From Ciborinia camelliae (Eukaryota > Ascomycota > Leotiomycetes > Helotiales > Sclerotiniaceae), in NCBI GenBank assembly GCA_025890175.1, contig JANPYM010000015.1, forward strand, positions 626,417 to 690,416: 64,000 nucleotides of DNA, read 5' to 3'. A program made the position numbers and the translations under genes. How positions within the stretch are numbered: the first letter of the stretch is position 1; each line of letters starts with the position of its first letter. Of this stretch, positions 12,080 through 24,932 are shown in pieces. The notes under the pieces were generated by a model, which made no database searches, had not been told where the DNA came from, and saw nothing but the letters and a program-made list of their open reading frames with translations.

Positions 12080-14172
12080 ATGCGTTCGATAACCTCAATT
12101 CCATATATCCCTACCGGAAAACAAATCAAAGATCGATGTACATCAGTTAAAGCATGGGAGTTACCGAAACAAAAAAGCGCGTTGGCGCCCGAATATGTTT
12201 GGACGAATCAAGATATGGATCCGGTCAAGAGGGAAAATCAAACTTGGACGTTGTGGACTTGGTGAGTGTGGTTTTTTTGGTGGGGGAGGAGGGTTGAGGG
12301 CTGTTGCTGTTTGGTGTTACGGGGTGAAGATCTGATATGGCAAGGAAGATGCGGGAAATTGGGTTGATGGATGGAATTGATGGAATGGATAAAATGGTTG
12401 GAATGGTTGGAATGGATAGAATGAATGCAATGGGATGGTAATTTACTAAGTGAAATATAGGATGGCTTATTGGGCAACTGATACGATCAATCTCGGAACA
12501 TGGGAGACGGCGAGTAGTATTCTAGCCGTGGGCTTGACATGGCGGGAAGCAATCCCCATTGTAAGTTTCCGCATCTCCTCTTGTACACAGCACAGCCATC
12601 CCACCATTATCAATGATCAAACCAAAACTAACACGTCGAAAAAGATGGTCGTAGGAACAAGCTGCGTGGCGATCCCCATGGTACTCAACGGAGCCATCGG
12701 CGCCAAACTCCACATTCCATTTTCGGTGGCGATTCGAGCCTCCTTTGGATATTATTTTGCATATTTTGCCATCGTATCGAGAGCTATCTTGGCAATGTTT
12801 TGGTTGGGCATTCAAGGGGCGAATGGAGCGGCATGCATTACGGTTATGATATTAGCTATTTGGCCTAGTTACGCGAATGTGCCGAATCACATTGGAGAAG
12901 GACAGGGAATTACTTCGCAAGGGATGATAAGGTAAGTGATGCAATTCGGAAGAAGGAAGAGTAAAATTGACACGATTGGTAAAAAATAGCTATTTCCTCT
13001 TCTGGATAATCCAGCTCCCACTCCTCCTGATACCGCCCACGCGCCTCCGCTACCTCTTCGCCACCAAACTGATCGCCGCCCCCATCGCCGCCCTCGCCAC
13101 GATGGGCTGGTGCATCCACAAAGCCGGTGGATCAGGCTCCATCTTCGATCTCCAGCCCAGCGTCTCCGGGTCCACCAAAGCCTATCTCTGGCTCTCCTGC
13201 ATGTCATCCATCACGGGCTCGTGGTCCACCCTCGCATGCAACATCCCCGATTTCTCACGCTACGCACGATCTTCCAAAGGTCAATTCATCCAACTTCCCT
13301 TTCTCCCCCTCATCTTCACCCTCTGTGGTACCATCGGTATCATCACCACTTCAGCCACCACGGTCATCTACGGAGAACCCATCTGGGATCCCCTCCAGAT
13401 CATCGCCAAATGGCTTGATCTAGGACACGGCGGACGCGCCGCAGCTTTTTTTGCCGCCACGGCGTGGTATGTCGCGCAAGTCGGTACGAATATCACGGCG
13501 AATTCTATTAGCGCGGCCAATGATCTCACGGTGCTTTTTCCTCGCTATGTTAATATTGAGCGCGGATGTATCATCGCCGCTGTCGTAGGAGGATGGGTTA
13601 TCGTACCATGGAAAATCATCAATTCCGCCACGACATTCCTCTCATTTATGGGTGGGTATGCCGTATTTCTTGCCCCGATTGCCGGGATCCTCGCCGCGGA
13701 TTACTGGCTCGTTCGGAAACAACATGTTGATGTCCCAGCGCTCTATGATCCCGAAGGAAGATACAAATACCAGCATGGAATTAATTGGCGTGCGTTGTTG
13801 GCCTTGCTCGTAGCGGTTGGTCCGAATTTACCGGGCTTGGCTTATAGTATTGCCTTGCAGACGGATGAAAACGGGGTTCAAACGGATTCGGTGGTGATTA
13901 GTCAGGGGGCGAAGAATCTTTATACCTTTGATTGGTTGTTTGGGTTTGTGACGAGTGTGGTGGTTTATACGGTGGTTAGTTTGGCGTGGCCGGCGAGGGA
14001 ATCGTTGGTGGAACGTACGGTTTATGGGGATGTGGTGGAGGGGCTGGGGAGTGATGGGGAGGGTGGTGGGGGAGAGAGTGGAATTGTACGTGGAGCTGGT
14101 GATGGGGAAAAGGACAGAGGGGATGTAGGAGCGGTAGATCTTGGGTTGGGGCATCATAGTGGTAAAGAGTGA
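12080..14172 (+). CDS. NCS1-family permease (uracil/allantoin/nucleobase type)
   Basis: This is a plasma-membrane nucleobase:cation symporter-1, which would take up uracil, allantoin, uridine or a related compound. Four exons are inferred: 12080-12261, 12461-12560, 12645-12931 and 12990-14172, with GTGAGT, GTAAGT and GTAAGT donors. The spliced length is 1752 nt, giving 583 aa, normal for Fur4/Dal4-type proteins. The N-terminus reads ALAPEYVWTNQDMDPV, then TWTWMAYWATDTINLGTW, the usual first membrane segment of the family. SYFLFWIIQLPLLLIPP, NIPDFSRYA, GTNITANSISAANDL and AGILAADYWLVRKQ are further family blocks. About twelve membrane helices are expected. The C-terminal tail is glycine-rich and acidic. 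Substrate cannot be decided from sequence. The start is the first ATG, well placed before the conserved region. Confidence 0.9.
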
Positions 14173-15166
14173 ACAGAATAGCTGGGCAATGCGGTGCGCT
14201 AAGTCTGTGGGAATGAGAGGTCTCCTATCCTTACCGGCGGTGCGATTGTTTTCAATGTGTTAATTCATGCCTTTATATTGGAAGGTTGGAATAAAGCTAC
14301 CTAGGTAGGTAATTAGAAGAGCGAAGTCACGAAGTACACGCATATAAATGATTACCTATTAGAAGATCTTTGTTTATAAGAAGTGAATTTTTGATTCCGA
14401 ATGCTTGCCCCTTGGAAATCATCTTTTCCGCTCACGTAAAGAACAGAGTTGAGTTCACCCAAGATTCTAGTTAACTTACAACATTAAACCTATCTGTTAT
14501 TATCGAGATAGATCTTACTGCAGTTAAAGTATTTAGATACCCATCTACCACTCGAATTCCATATTCCATTAAACCATCCCATCCACCTACTTACATCCTG
14601 AATCGAGTTTTCCATGAATGGATATATCTGATAGCCGGAGTCCTTCGATTTTCCAAACTTCAATAAGGTACCTATATAATACTGGCACGATGTAACTTTG
14701 TATAATATTCAATCAACTTCAACTTCAACTTCCTACAACTTCCTACCTACCTACTAATACCTCGTTCACACCTAGATAATCACTCCAAATAAATATCACA
14801 AATACTGTGGCACAACGAACTTCAAGTTCTTCGGAAGATGTGATAAATATGTAGGTAACGAAATATAGATAGATAGATACTAACTAGCAATGATATACTA
14901 AGAAATAAACCAATAAATAAACAAATAAACAAAAATACAATACAATAAAATAAAAAATCCACAAGTACGGTAAAGAAAAAGAAAAGAAACCGTGGGCGCC
15001 ACTAATAATTAAAACTTATTTATCTCATCCATTTCATCCCATCCATCCCATCAACCGTCACACCTCACCTCACCTCACCTCCCGAAAATATACATCTCGC
15101 CCTATAACATAAATCCATCACTATATATCCAATTTCCAATTTCCAGATCCAAATTCCCAATCCCAA
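14173..15166. other. Convergent spacer with short simple repeats
   Basis: This lies between the 3' ends of the permease and the zinc-finger gene. It holds ACTTCAACTTC and CCTACCTA runs near 14715-14760 and CACCTCACCTCACCTC near 15060. No gene is seen. Confidence 0.5.
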
Positions 15167-18100
15167 CTATCTCTTCCTCGCGCTCGACCTCGTCACTTTC
15201 CGCGGCGTTTCCGGTGGCTGTCTCTCTTTCTCTTTCTCTTTCTCTTTCGTCTTCGCCTTCGACCTCGAGACCTTCTTAAACTCCAACCTGCCCTCTTCCA
15301 CCCCCCCGCCTTGCACCCTCTCCCCCACAAGTTCCTCCTCCACNNNNNNNNNNCCCTCTTCCCCCACAAGTTCCTCCTCCACGGCGCGCGCCTTCGGAAC
15401 CCCCCACGGTCCGCGTGCACCGACCCCCTCATCCCGCCACCCCTCCAAATCCTGCGCGTGCAAAAGATCATCCCAATCCCTCACCATCTGCTTGCGCTTG
15501 CGCTCCGTCTCCTCCTGCGCGATCCGCCATTCTTCCTCGTCGAGCGCTCGCCGGTGCGCCCAGAACTTTTCTCGTTGCGCCGCCGCCGCCGCCGCCCTCT
15601 CAGGAAGCGTCATCTGGTCGATTTCGGAGCGGGGTGGGATGTATGGGGGCGAGAGCGCGCCGGATCGCCTTTTTCTCATCGTGTCTCGTGAAGGGAGTAA
15701 GAGGGGGTTTTCTCCCCCTTCCCCTTCCCCTTCCTCTTCCTCTTCGTCCTCGTCTTGCGAACTCGCAGGTGAAGGCGTGTAGAGATCATATCGCTTCACC
15801 CGTTTCGTCACGGGACTTAATTCGCCCTCGGGAATAGGAGCCGACGCTCGACGTTTCGTCGGCGTGTAAGGGAGAACGGGTGGACCTGGGGGTTGAGACG
15901 CCGGGGGTTTGTAATAGCTGGGACGGAGAAACTCCTCCTCGCCAGTTTCCAATTCATCCGCTTCGATGCTCTGCTGGACGTTTTCGGGTTCTTCTTCCTC
16001 TTCTTCTTCGTCGTCGTAGTCAGGAGGCGGCCATGCTGTTCGAGGCGCGCCTGCTCTCTGTTCGTAGACATGTCCGGAGGCTGGATCTACCTGGGATCCG
16101 GCTCCGCGACGACGACCGCCAGCAGCTCCTTGCCCTTGTTCTTGTCCTAGTCCCTGTCCCAATTCAGGGATGGGCTCGAGGTTTATTTTGGCCGTGAGTT
16201 GATTCATGGCATTGGCTTTCTTGAAATGCTCCAACAACGTCTTGAGTTTTTCTGGATCGCGACCACGGATGCCTTCTTTGACGCCTGACACGCCACCACG
16301 TATATCTGAGATCCCTGGCAGGCGGTGACGATAATGATCTTCCACCATAAGATTGGCTCCGGGATCCGAGCCGGGCACGGCGATTCTCTTGCCGCATCCG
16401 GGGAACGGACAGGTGAAGGGATGGCCTTCTCGGGAATCAAAATGACTCGCCATGTGTCTGTAGATTTCCTCGCGACTTTTCCCCACCGTGTAGAAAACAC
16501 AGCCGTTGGCAGACCAAGGACATCTTCCCAGGTCTCTCCTATCTTCCGCCCATGGAATGGGGGGTCGTAGGCCCTGGGGAAGACGCGCTTCTCTCTCTGC
16601 TAAGGCGAGCTCGTTTTTGACGAGCTCGGCCTCTCGTCTGGTGATCCAGGCGAGCGTGGACGCGTTTTTGGCCGAGATACGATTGAGGGATGCAGTGCGA
16701 ATTTTGAGCTCTGGATGGAGGACGGAGAATCAGTTATGGTTAGAGGACCAGTAAGGGGACGAGGTGCAATCCAGATACGCTCAAAGAGATTTTCAAGGTC
16801 TGAAAGAAAGGGGTGAGTATCGGCTTGATACCCTACAGACATGATGAAATGTCAAAGGAATGATGAATAGAGAAAAGCTGCGTGTATTGGTCAGATAAAT
16901 AAATATGTTGGACGTACCTTCAATTCGCTGCTTTATACTCTCCGGTTCTCTCGTTCTGATGGCGCAGAAGGCTTGATGGTCATTCAATTGCGCTTGATTG
17001 AGACCGAATAATTTGGTGCCACATCTCAAGCAATACTGCTTTGGCAAGCCTTGTGGAGAAGTGCAATGTTCGTCATGCGTGGCAATTTCATCTTGACTCC
17101 ATGTCGTTTTATCGATGCCGCATTTGGTACAGAATTTCTTATCCTGAGTGTGTCGATTCTTGGCCGTGCAGTTGATGACGTGAGAACCGCGTTCTTTTTC
17201 ATCCTCAGCCGTACGGTTTTGACCACAGTCGCCGCAGAATGCGGGCTCGAGATCAAGTGGTCCACGATCTGGCTGGTCCAGACATGTGTATCTGTGATGA
17301 ACCAGTTCGGCATGATTGCAGATGGCGGTGCGAAGTCCGCACTTGTCGCAATATTCGACGATGCCTGGCACATGATCCGCCATGTGCCGAAGAACCTGTT
17401 CTGCTGTCAAGCCACTCAGTTTGGCATCGCATACGGGACATGCAACACTATTCCAGAAATTGCGGATGGTTTCCGAGTCGGTCTCAGCCTGATGAGTCTC
17501 GAGATGCTCTTTCTTTTGTTCCATGGTCATAATAGACCAAGATTCACGCTCACAGAGAGGACATTGCCCTTCTTTCTGGAGTTGAATTAAATGTAGTGAA
17601 TAATGTTTCTGTATTTGAGCATGTTCATAACCAGCCATGCTCACCGAGCAGATAGGACAGACGTAGGTTCGTTCCAGTAGACCATTTCTTAGTTTCTGAT
17701 TCTCTTCTGCCAGCTGTAAGATATCAGTAGGGGTCAAGCGTTGTGCAAAGACTGTAGGAGTTGATAGAGAGACCCCCAATGTCAATTCTTTACTGGGTCC
17801 ATATGTTGGAGCTGAAGGATCAAGCCCTGGTTCAATAACGGATTGGTCCTGAATGTAAGAACGACGTTGTAATGCATCTTTGCGATGCTGATCGGTCATC
17901 CAAGTCTCCCATTTGGGAGTGATTGGTTTCTCGGCGACAGGAAGGATGAGTCGTGTTTTGTTGATACGAGGCTCCCTAGGTACCTCAACAACGGGTGGCA
18001 CAGGAGGCGGGTGAAGATCTTCCGGGAGGGGAGCGGGAATTTGGCGAGTATGTCGATAACCCCATGGAATTACATCCGGCTGAACTGTAAAGGGTATTAG

Positions 18101-20654
18101 TTGGAGATATGGCCTTGATCATATGGGAACTTACTGAAGGGTTTCACAGCTCTTCGATGAATATAGATGTCTGTCTCAGTGATCCAATCAAAGATATACC
18201 TTCTCCAATAATTCTCCGTGGTTTTCCTATCAACCGCGAACATGTTATGCGCCCGTGGTTGAAGCAAGATAAAGCATGCGTCAATCTCAGGGTCCCAATC
18301 ATCATACATTTCTCTCATATTGTCTCTGAAGTTCTCGAGCGAAGTATTATGTTGTTCATCGGTAGTATTCCATTGCCAGACACGTGCGGTTTCTTTATGA
18401 TCATGAATCGTAAAAACGCGAAACTCGGGACGGAACCAGATATTTGAGAATACTTGAAGTCGACCGCTGAAAGCCTCCATCAATTTTCGATTCTTCTCTC
18501 TGTTACTATCCTGGCGATCAACCTGGACGATGATAGGTGGGGCGTTCTCTTCACGTTCTATAGCACTGAACCAAATCGCGACAGAGCTACCATCCGGATA
18601 GTTAGAATGCCGCGATTTACGAAGCCTTATCAATCGCTCCAAGATATAATCGTAAATCTTGGTATATTCATTGCGTCTAAATTCAAAATCCCTCTGGTAA
18701 TCATCGCCAATGAAGTGGACGGATACTTCATCCTCGGCTCTTATTTCAGTGTTGAGAGGAGGAACTACTAAAGCGAGTTCGAACAATGCTGGGCTAGCTG
18801 GTGGATTCTGCCTCTGTTCTTGGATCTCGCGAGCAACCCATTCCCAAGTTCCCATATTCATTTCCATACCACCAAAACCAATAGCACGTACGACATCTCC
18901 CCCCTTTCGTGTATTAGAAAGACGTACATTACGCGAAGGTCGATCCTGACCAAAAACGGCAAGGAAAGCCCTAATAAATGCAGGCTGTAAAAGATTGACG
19001 CAGTATCTCTCTTTAAGATCCAAGGGAATTTTCCAATAACTTTCCGCTCTCTCTTCTTGATTGGTCAGCTTGACTATTTGAGCACTATCTGCTGGTGGCT
19101 CGACAACATTTAGTTGTGAGGGTGCGTATCCACTGACAGCACGCACGAAGACTCTTGCGTTGGCACTGTCCGGACCAAGGAGATATTGATCCCTAAGAGA
19201 GAGAAACTCGTTCCTGTATTGTGGCCTGGTAAAATTTATAGGTGGTAGAATGCGATCTTGAAGATGGACATCCACCAAGAAAGACCAATTGGATGTCGGA
19301 TCTATATTCAAGAGTTTCGTGACGGCATTTTTAAACGCAAAATATGTTGGTGTGATTTGTCTCTTTCCAAAGTATGAATAAATCCAGTGCTGAGATACTT
19401 TCTTATCCTCATCGGGAAATTCTTTCGCCAAACGAACCAGAGACTCATAGAACTGAGGAGCACGCTCGTCACGGAAACGTTCGTTTTCGATTAAAATAGT
19501 GAGTTGGTCATGATCCACTTTCCCAATCGTCTCCTCGATCATTGGCCATTTCTGAATAAAATCTGCCATTGAATCTATTGGAAAGGATACCTGCAGCGGT
19601 ATATCGATCTTACGTGGGTCTGTCTGGCGATATATATCAACGTTAAAGGGCCAGTCCGAACCGAGCGGGCATGAGATAAGGTCATGAGCAGAAGTCAGAA
19701 ACTCATCTCTTGTTAGATGTGTACGGCGAGGCCTGTACTGAGGACTTGGACCTAGTAGGTCAAGGTAAAATCCTTGAAGTACAGGGTCATCACCCGCACC
19801 GCCACGCATAGTCACGGTCGATCCCCATTCGCAATCACTTGTACCCGCGGGATTTAATTCCTCGATAGACCCAGCGCCACCTCGCAAGTTTACTCGCGGG
19901 CCTGTTAATGTTAGCAGATGATTCATAGGGAGGGTTATGGTAACAAACGTCGGATTATTTGGTACCCATAAGCTCTTTCGAGATACGAATCCAAGAATTC
20001 TAGAGGTGCCTCGGAATAAACAATCCTCTGTTGTCGAGGGGGTGAAGGCGCGGGATCTTCTACATCGTCTTCAGAATCCCTCCAGTCCGGGGTGAGGACC
20101 ATAAGATTGTTTAATGTCATTGGAGCTACAGGAAGACCAAAATGGACCATTGTCAATTTTGTCGCGAGATTGTCGAGTTGTCCATAAAAAGCTCCGTTTG
20201 GGCCTATGTTCTCATAATATTCTCTACTTTGTTGATCCCTAACAGCTTGAACCTCCTTACTCCAAGGCTGGGGGTTGATCAAAACCTTTTGAATCTCTTC
20301 AAAGTGGTCATCAAGAACGTCTGATATTTTCTCGGATTTGACAAGCTGAACATAATACGCACGAGCTTTCTGCCACAAAGGATCTTTGGGGGTAATATCT
20401 GGCATCCATTGTAGACACCGACCCTTGTTATTAAGTTGGTCGAAGTTTTCCTTGTCCAATTCTTCATCGAAGTATTTATCGATAGCTTTAGCTTGATTGT
20501 GTCGTATTTCGGCAGTTTCCCGATTTGAGAGAGGGGCCCTAAAAGTCTGAGTAACCACAGGAATATCAACCGGTTCAATAGGAGGGGGTAAGAAATAGTC
20601 TATCCAGGCCGAGAATATACCTCGTCGAGGTCGTGCAGGTGGATTTTCTGGCAT
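15167..20654 (-). CDS. Large multi-zinc-finger protein, function unknown (5 exons)
   Basis: Five exons on the minus strand join in frame: 20654-19949, 19901-18135, 18084-16918, 16832-16779 and 16710-15167 (5238 nt, 1745 aa). Introns are 47, 50, 85 and 68 nt. The first has a GTTTGT donor and TGCTAAC branch site, the second GTAAGT, the third GTACGT and the fourth GTATCT. Residues 1-960 form an unrecognised region. About 965-1210 is an array of seven CxxC...H fingers (YVCPIC, GQCPLC, VACPVC, EYCDKC, AFCGDC, KFCTKC, QYCLRC), several ending in C rather than H. Two more cysteine-histidine units follow at about 1295-1345 (CPWSANGC, CPFPGCGK). The remaining 400 residues are charged and disordered-looking, rich in E, R and P. 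A nuclear nucleic-acid or protein-binding role is possible but not shown. The 10-N gap at 15344-15353 lies in the last exon, so the C-terminal length is provisional. The TTG codon at 20675 was rejected as start in favour of ATG 20654. Confidence 0.75.
15344..15353. other. Assembly gap (10 N) in a short coding repeat
   Basis: The gap is flanked on both sides by nearly the same sequence (CCCACAAGTTCCTCCTCCAC), encoding VEEELVGE in the zinc-finger gene. The gap therefore probably hides further units of a coding repeat, and its true length is unknown. Confidence 0.95.
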
Positions 20655-23600
20655 ATTGGATGATGATGAGTGCAAAAAGGTTAGGAAATGAAGACGGAGA
20701 AGCTATCTGAATAGATGAAAAGCAAAGACAAGGAAAAAGAGGCATGCTAAGTTCTCAAAAGGTAGAGCTTTAGCAATAGAAGCTTCAAGTTCATTCCTTT
20801 GTTGGTTGGGCAGACGGAAAAGAAGCATCAAGAAAGACATTTTCACTTTGCGTGGCTCACTTGTCCTAGGCCTCTAAATTCATAGAGTCGAGAAGTTGCA
20901 TTGTTGAAATTCTTTGACGAAAATCAAAGAGCGATGATCTTGGGTGGATAAAGGAGATTCACGAAAATTGGATTGAGAAAATATGTCGTTTGCGGTTATG
21001 GAAGTCAAAGAATTACTTTTCCGAATACATTCCTTGATATTGATACCTCGGAGACCTGACTATCTCCCAATACTACTGTATATTAATTCGCGGCAACAAA
21101 TATAATGAACATCTGAGCCGACAGACGGTGAGGACCTCCGCATTCAGCTCTATAACTTGAAATTTCATGAAGATGAAGAAATGAAACTGATATCAAATCA
21201 ATCACCTAGATACCTTTGCCTGAAACGAAGTGGAAGGGTTTCGGGAAAGGAGCAAGAAACGGAACTCTCATCTCAATTTTACTGCGACTGACTCACGTGA
21301 TTGGTACGTGTATTAGCACGTGAATCTGGACCCCAAGATTAAAGTAAGGTGTGGCGTAGGATTTTGCAGCCGCTGAGGGCGCACCGTATTGCTTGTCTTC
21401 CCCCTCAAGCTGCAAAACTGCTATTGCTACTGTAGTATATCTGAATAGAATACTATTGTCTATGTTTCAAGCTCTGTAGATCATCCTACGCTCCTATTCA
21501 AACAACAGATCAATTGGCAATATAAGATTCGTCGCAATCATAAAACACCTTTACACATTCACGTGTTATCCATATGCCTAGCCTCTAAACCAGAGGAAAT
21601 ACGGAAATACCAGACGGATAATGATATAAATAGGTAATAATAGAAAAAAAGAATCAACATTTCACAAGCAGAGCCGCCTCCAAATCGCTCAATTCCGACA
21701 ACATTACGCAGGTAGACACTTTGCCTTCTCCTATGTGTATGGATGGCACTGTATGCAGTTTCGTCAGCCCAAACATCACCTACCTGCAGCCTTGATGCAG
21801 AATATCCAGGCGGCAGCTTTCGACTTTTAAATTTATTACTACCTAATGAAAGTAGATGAACAAATGAAAGTAGGTGAACAAACGAAAGTAAACGAGGTGA
21901 ACGAATTAAAACCCTGTGATGCTGCAATGTCTGCTTAGAAATACATACATAGACGGGGTTTGGGCGTTTCAAAGCAGCAGTACATATGTTACGGAGTAGA
22001 TATGTAGGAGGTATGCAATCGGTGAGTCATAAGTTCTTTTGGACAGGGAGCGTGGAAATTGGACATGGAATTCGCGGAGATGAAGATGCGACTATGGTTT
22101 TTTGTGGAAGTACCTACCTAAGGTAGTATTGTGGGAAAATATTGAGGAGGCTTAGATTGTTTTGGTGGTGGAGGAGGAGAATCAGAGGATAGGATAGGAT
22201 ACCGGCACATATACTTCTTGGTACTGGTACTGGTACTGTATGAATTGGATTGGATTGGATTGGTTGATCGAGGACTGAGAAAATGAATGAATGAAAGAAG
22301 AGTAAGCACGCATAACTATTACCTAGTAGGTACTGTAGGTAAGATTCGTGGCTGCTGGATACGAATGAAACGGAATAGTACCGATAGGAATTCCGCTCAA
22401 AGACAACATTAATGTCCACTCAAAGATGTAAGATGAAGGGCGTAAGTAAAGTCGAAGTCTCGAAGATACTAGGTACAGTATTTAGACTGTAGGTAGGTCG
22501 GTCGGCGAGATGATTTTGGTAAACGGTCAAAGAATGATCGACACGGCGTGCTGTTTTAAGGTATTATTGTCTTGATGTATTCCCTGGGTCCTTCAAATAG
22601 ATTAAATAAGATGCGGTAAGTTGGATCCAGTTGTCTGTGCTGAGATGTAGCTACCTGTCAAGAGTTGCCTAGTCATCATGTACTAGGCAGGTACATCGGA
22701 TTTGGTTGCAAGACGGAATTAAAAATCTCGAAACAATAATAAGAAGGGCAATTTGATAGTAATAATAGAAAGGGCAAGGGCAAAGGGCAAAGGGCAAAAG
22801 AAAAGGGAACGGAAGAGGGAAGAGCGATGTTATGGAGCGCAGAGCTCAAATGGTTTCTCATTCCTAGCTGTAGCGATAAGGAAAATGTCCCATCTGACCT
22901 TGAGTCACTTGATTATCTTATCTGTTGGTCCAAGTGACCCTTTTTCTTCATTCCATTCCCCTTGAATGTATTGTCAGTACGGAGTATATGTATTATTATG
23001 TATGAAGATTATGAACATCATGATTAATAACCTTCATGTAGCCAGAGTTAAATATCTTCATCTTTTCAATAAATTCATTTACCGGTCCTGCAGTCTGTAT
23101 GTTTTTATTATTACTAGGTACTAGGTAGGTACTAGGTATCCATACAGTAAAGGTGAAAGGTAGAAAAAGTTTCGTTTCGTTCCTTATCCTATCAAACAGT
23201 CTCGATCGTATCGTGTCCAGCCTCTGGATACCGATACCTATCTACCTGGTCTATGGCTATCTAATAAATAATCGCGGCATGAGATATGACCTAAAATGGA
23301 GTAAGGCTTTTTTCTTCGCAGGGCGTAACCTTGATGATGAAAGCAAGGATGCATTCTAGAGGCCGCCAAAATCATTGATCGGGTCAAACTGCAAGAGAGA
23401 AAGAGAGAGAAAAGTTTAAGTTAGGGCTTGAAGACCTTATCTTATGTGGAATGTGAGAGTGAGAGATGGTGATGATTGTGTAAAGTGAAGGGGATCAAAG
23501 TATACCAGTTGTTGGGGGAAAAAGGAAGAAGAAATGATATATGTATTATTTCCCCAGACTTCTATTACGCAAAAAGTAGGTAGGTACTATAGCTACGATA

Positions 23601-23841
23601 TTCCAATTTATGACAAGGAACAAAATTGACAGCCACCACCAAACAATACAATAATAATAAATATCATTCATCACTTGCCGACCATGCCGACGATACAACC
23701 ATACAATTACCTACCTAGTATACAACCATACAAATTCTCAGCCTTCCCCCTCTCACGAGTCTCACCCTTTTACACCCTTCACGCTACCTAGTGAGCTCAA
23801 TGGAGGGCTCTGATACGTACGGATAAGAGACGAAAGAACTG
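20655..23841. other. Long divergent spacer between zinc-finger gene and cpc1
   Basis: No gene is supported in about 3.2 kb. Perfect TGA(C/G)TCA bZIP sites occur at 21289-21295 (about 0.6 kb upstream of the zinc-finger gene) and 22901-22907. TAGGTAGGTA-type microsatellites recur around 22115, 22320, 22480 and 23120. Small open frames of 60-137 codons are compositionally simple and were not accepted. Confidence 0.5.
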
Positions 23842-23848
23842 TGACTCA
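23842..23848. promoter_or_regulatory. TGACTCA, GCN4/CPC1 binding site
   Basis: A perfect TGACTCA lies about 390 bp upstream of the first uORF of cpc1. This is the consensus bound by GCN4/CPC1 proteins, so it fits autoregulation of cpc1, which is known for this family. The site alone does not prove use. Confidence 0.55.
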
Positions 23849-24228
23849 TATCCTGTACTCCCCCCACTTAATATTATACGTTGACCTTTGTAAACTAATC
23901 TCAAAACATCCTCACTTAAACTTTTTAAGAAAGGCACACTGGTACACACAATAAGAAAATGATCCAATTAAATTCAAGTAAAATCTTAAAATCCCATATC
24001 AATCCATTTTTCTCGTACTCAGTTATTTACTTTCACATATAATTCTCGCTAAGCCCAATTTGTTTATCTGTCTCGTCTGTCCACACAGTGGAGTCGCATA
24101 AGAATAAGTCGATTTCCCCCAGGCACACAAATAAAAAGATTTTCATCTCTTCTTCCTTTTACAATACATACATAATCCAACCAACACAACAACAATTCTT
24201 TCAACAACTGACAACAATCATATATTAC

Positions 24229-24261
24229 ATGAAAGAACATCAAGATGTTCTAAATCATTGA
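24229..24261 (+). promoter_or_regulatory. cpc1 uORF1 (10 codons)
   Basis: ATG AAA GAA CAT ... CAT TGA encodes a 10-residue peptide, 672 nt before the main ATG. In GCN4-type leaders the first short uORF allows ribosomes to resume scanning, and this one is well placed for that role. A three-codon ATG TTC TAA overlaps it at 24245-24253 in another frame. Confidence 0.65.
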
Positions 24262-24469
24262 TCCTCCCGATCATTCCCCAGTTGACTTCACCAGTCATCA
24301 ATATTCATTCTTCAATTATTCCAACAATCTCAACTCAATTCAACCTCACTACAGACTTTCCCTCCCAGGAAAATCTGACTACTAGCAACGCATTCAGCAG
24401 CTTTAGTCCTTCAACCGCAACGATACTCCCACAAGAGTTCAACTCCTTCACCACGGATTCCCAGACACC

Positions 24470-24625
24470 ATGGCTTCCCAACTCCAATTCATCGAGCCTG
24501 CCGGCACAATCACTAAATCAACCATCCAATCAGTATCCTCTGAACAATACGGTTCATCAAGATCCATCGCAGCAGGACTTTGTTCTCTTCGAGACCAGAA
24601 CTCAGAACGTTCGTCGTACCCCTAG
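24470..24625 (+). promoter_or_regulatory. cpc1 uORF2 (51 codons)
   Basis: The ATG sits in a strong context (ACACCATGGCT) and opens a 51-codon frame ending TAG at 24623-24625, 307 nt before the main ATG. It overlaps the open CPC1 extension in a different frame. Its size and place fit the inhibitory second uORF of cpc-1/cpcA mRNAs, which is bypassed when amino acids are scarce. Confidence 0.7.
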
Positions 24626-24932
24626 TCTGACCACTACATCAACTTTTCCTGGTCAAAATCGTCGTCACTCATCTCATCTCGCATCTGCTTCCCCATTGCC
24701 GCAGAATCAGAGAGTTGCAGCGATAATACAATCTACTGGACATACGACTTCTACTTCGGCCTTTTCCAACCGGTTCAACTCTTCTGCGCAGCTTGTACAG
24801 AATCAGCATCAGTATCCGCATCTTTACGCTTCTGCCCCTGCTTCTCCAGCGACTTTGCGACAACCTCAGCGACCTCGTCCCCAAGTACCTTTGTTTTCAC
24901 AATCAACTGGGAGCGTACCGCGAACCCCAAAC

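Larger units (their letters stand above)
24135..24932 (+). other. cpc1: Stop-free upstream extension of the CPC1 frame
   Basis: The CPC1 reading frame stays open without a stop for 798 nt before its first in-frame ATG; the preceding stop is TAA at 24132-24134. The extension has no ATG in this frame. Its translation from about 24540 on looks protein-like (blocks QQDFVLF, RVAAIIQSTGH, FSNRFN, RPRPQVPLFSQSTGSV). From what I recall of published work on Neurospora cpc-1, conserved 5' extensions of this frame occur across Pezizomycotina and are started at near-cognate codons. Candidates here are TTG 24258, CTG 24375 (A at -3) and ACG 24420. An alternative is an unseen upstream ATG exon. Confidence 0.7.

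Noticed and set aside
19800..19880. RGGAG motifs (LRGGAG, MRGGAG) as ubiquitin-like LRGG processing sites
   Set aside because: There is no ubiquitin fold before them and they are internal. The resemblance is too short to mean anything.
19902..19948. Two separate genes (stop TAA and new ATG 8 nt apart) at this point
   Set aside because: A 47-nt intron with GTTTGT donor, TGCTAAC branch and ACAG acceptor joins the frames, and all later exons sum exactly to a multiple of three.
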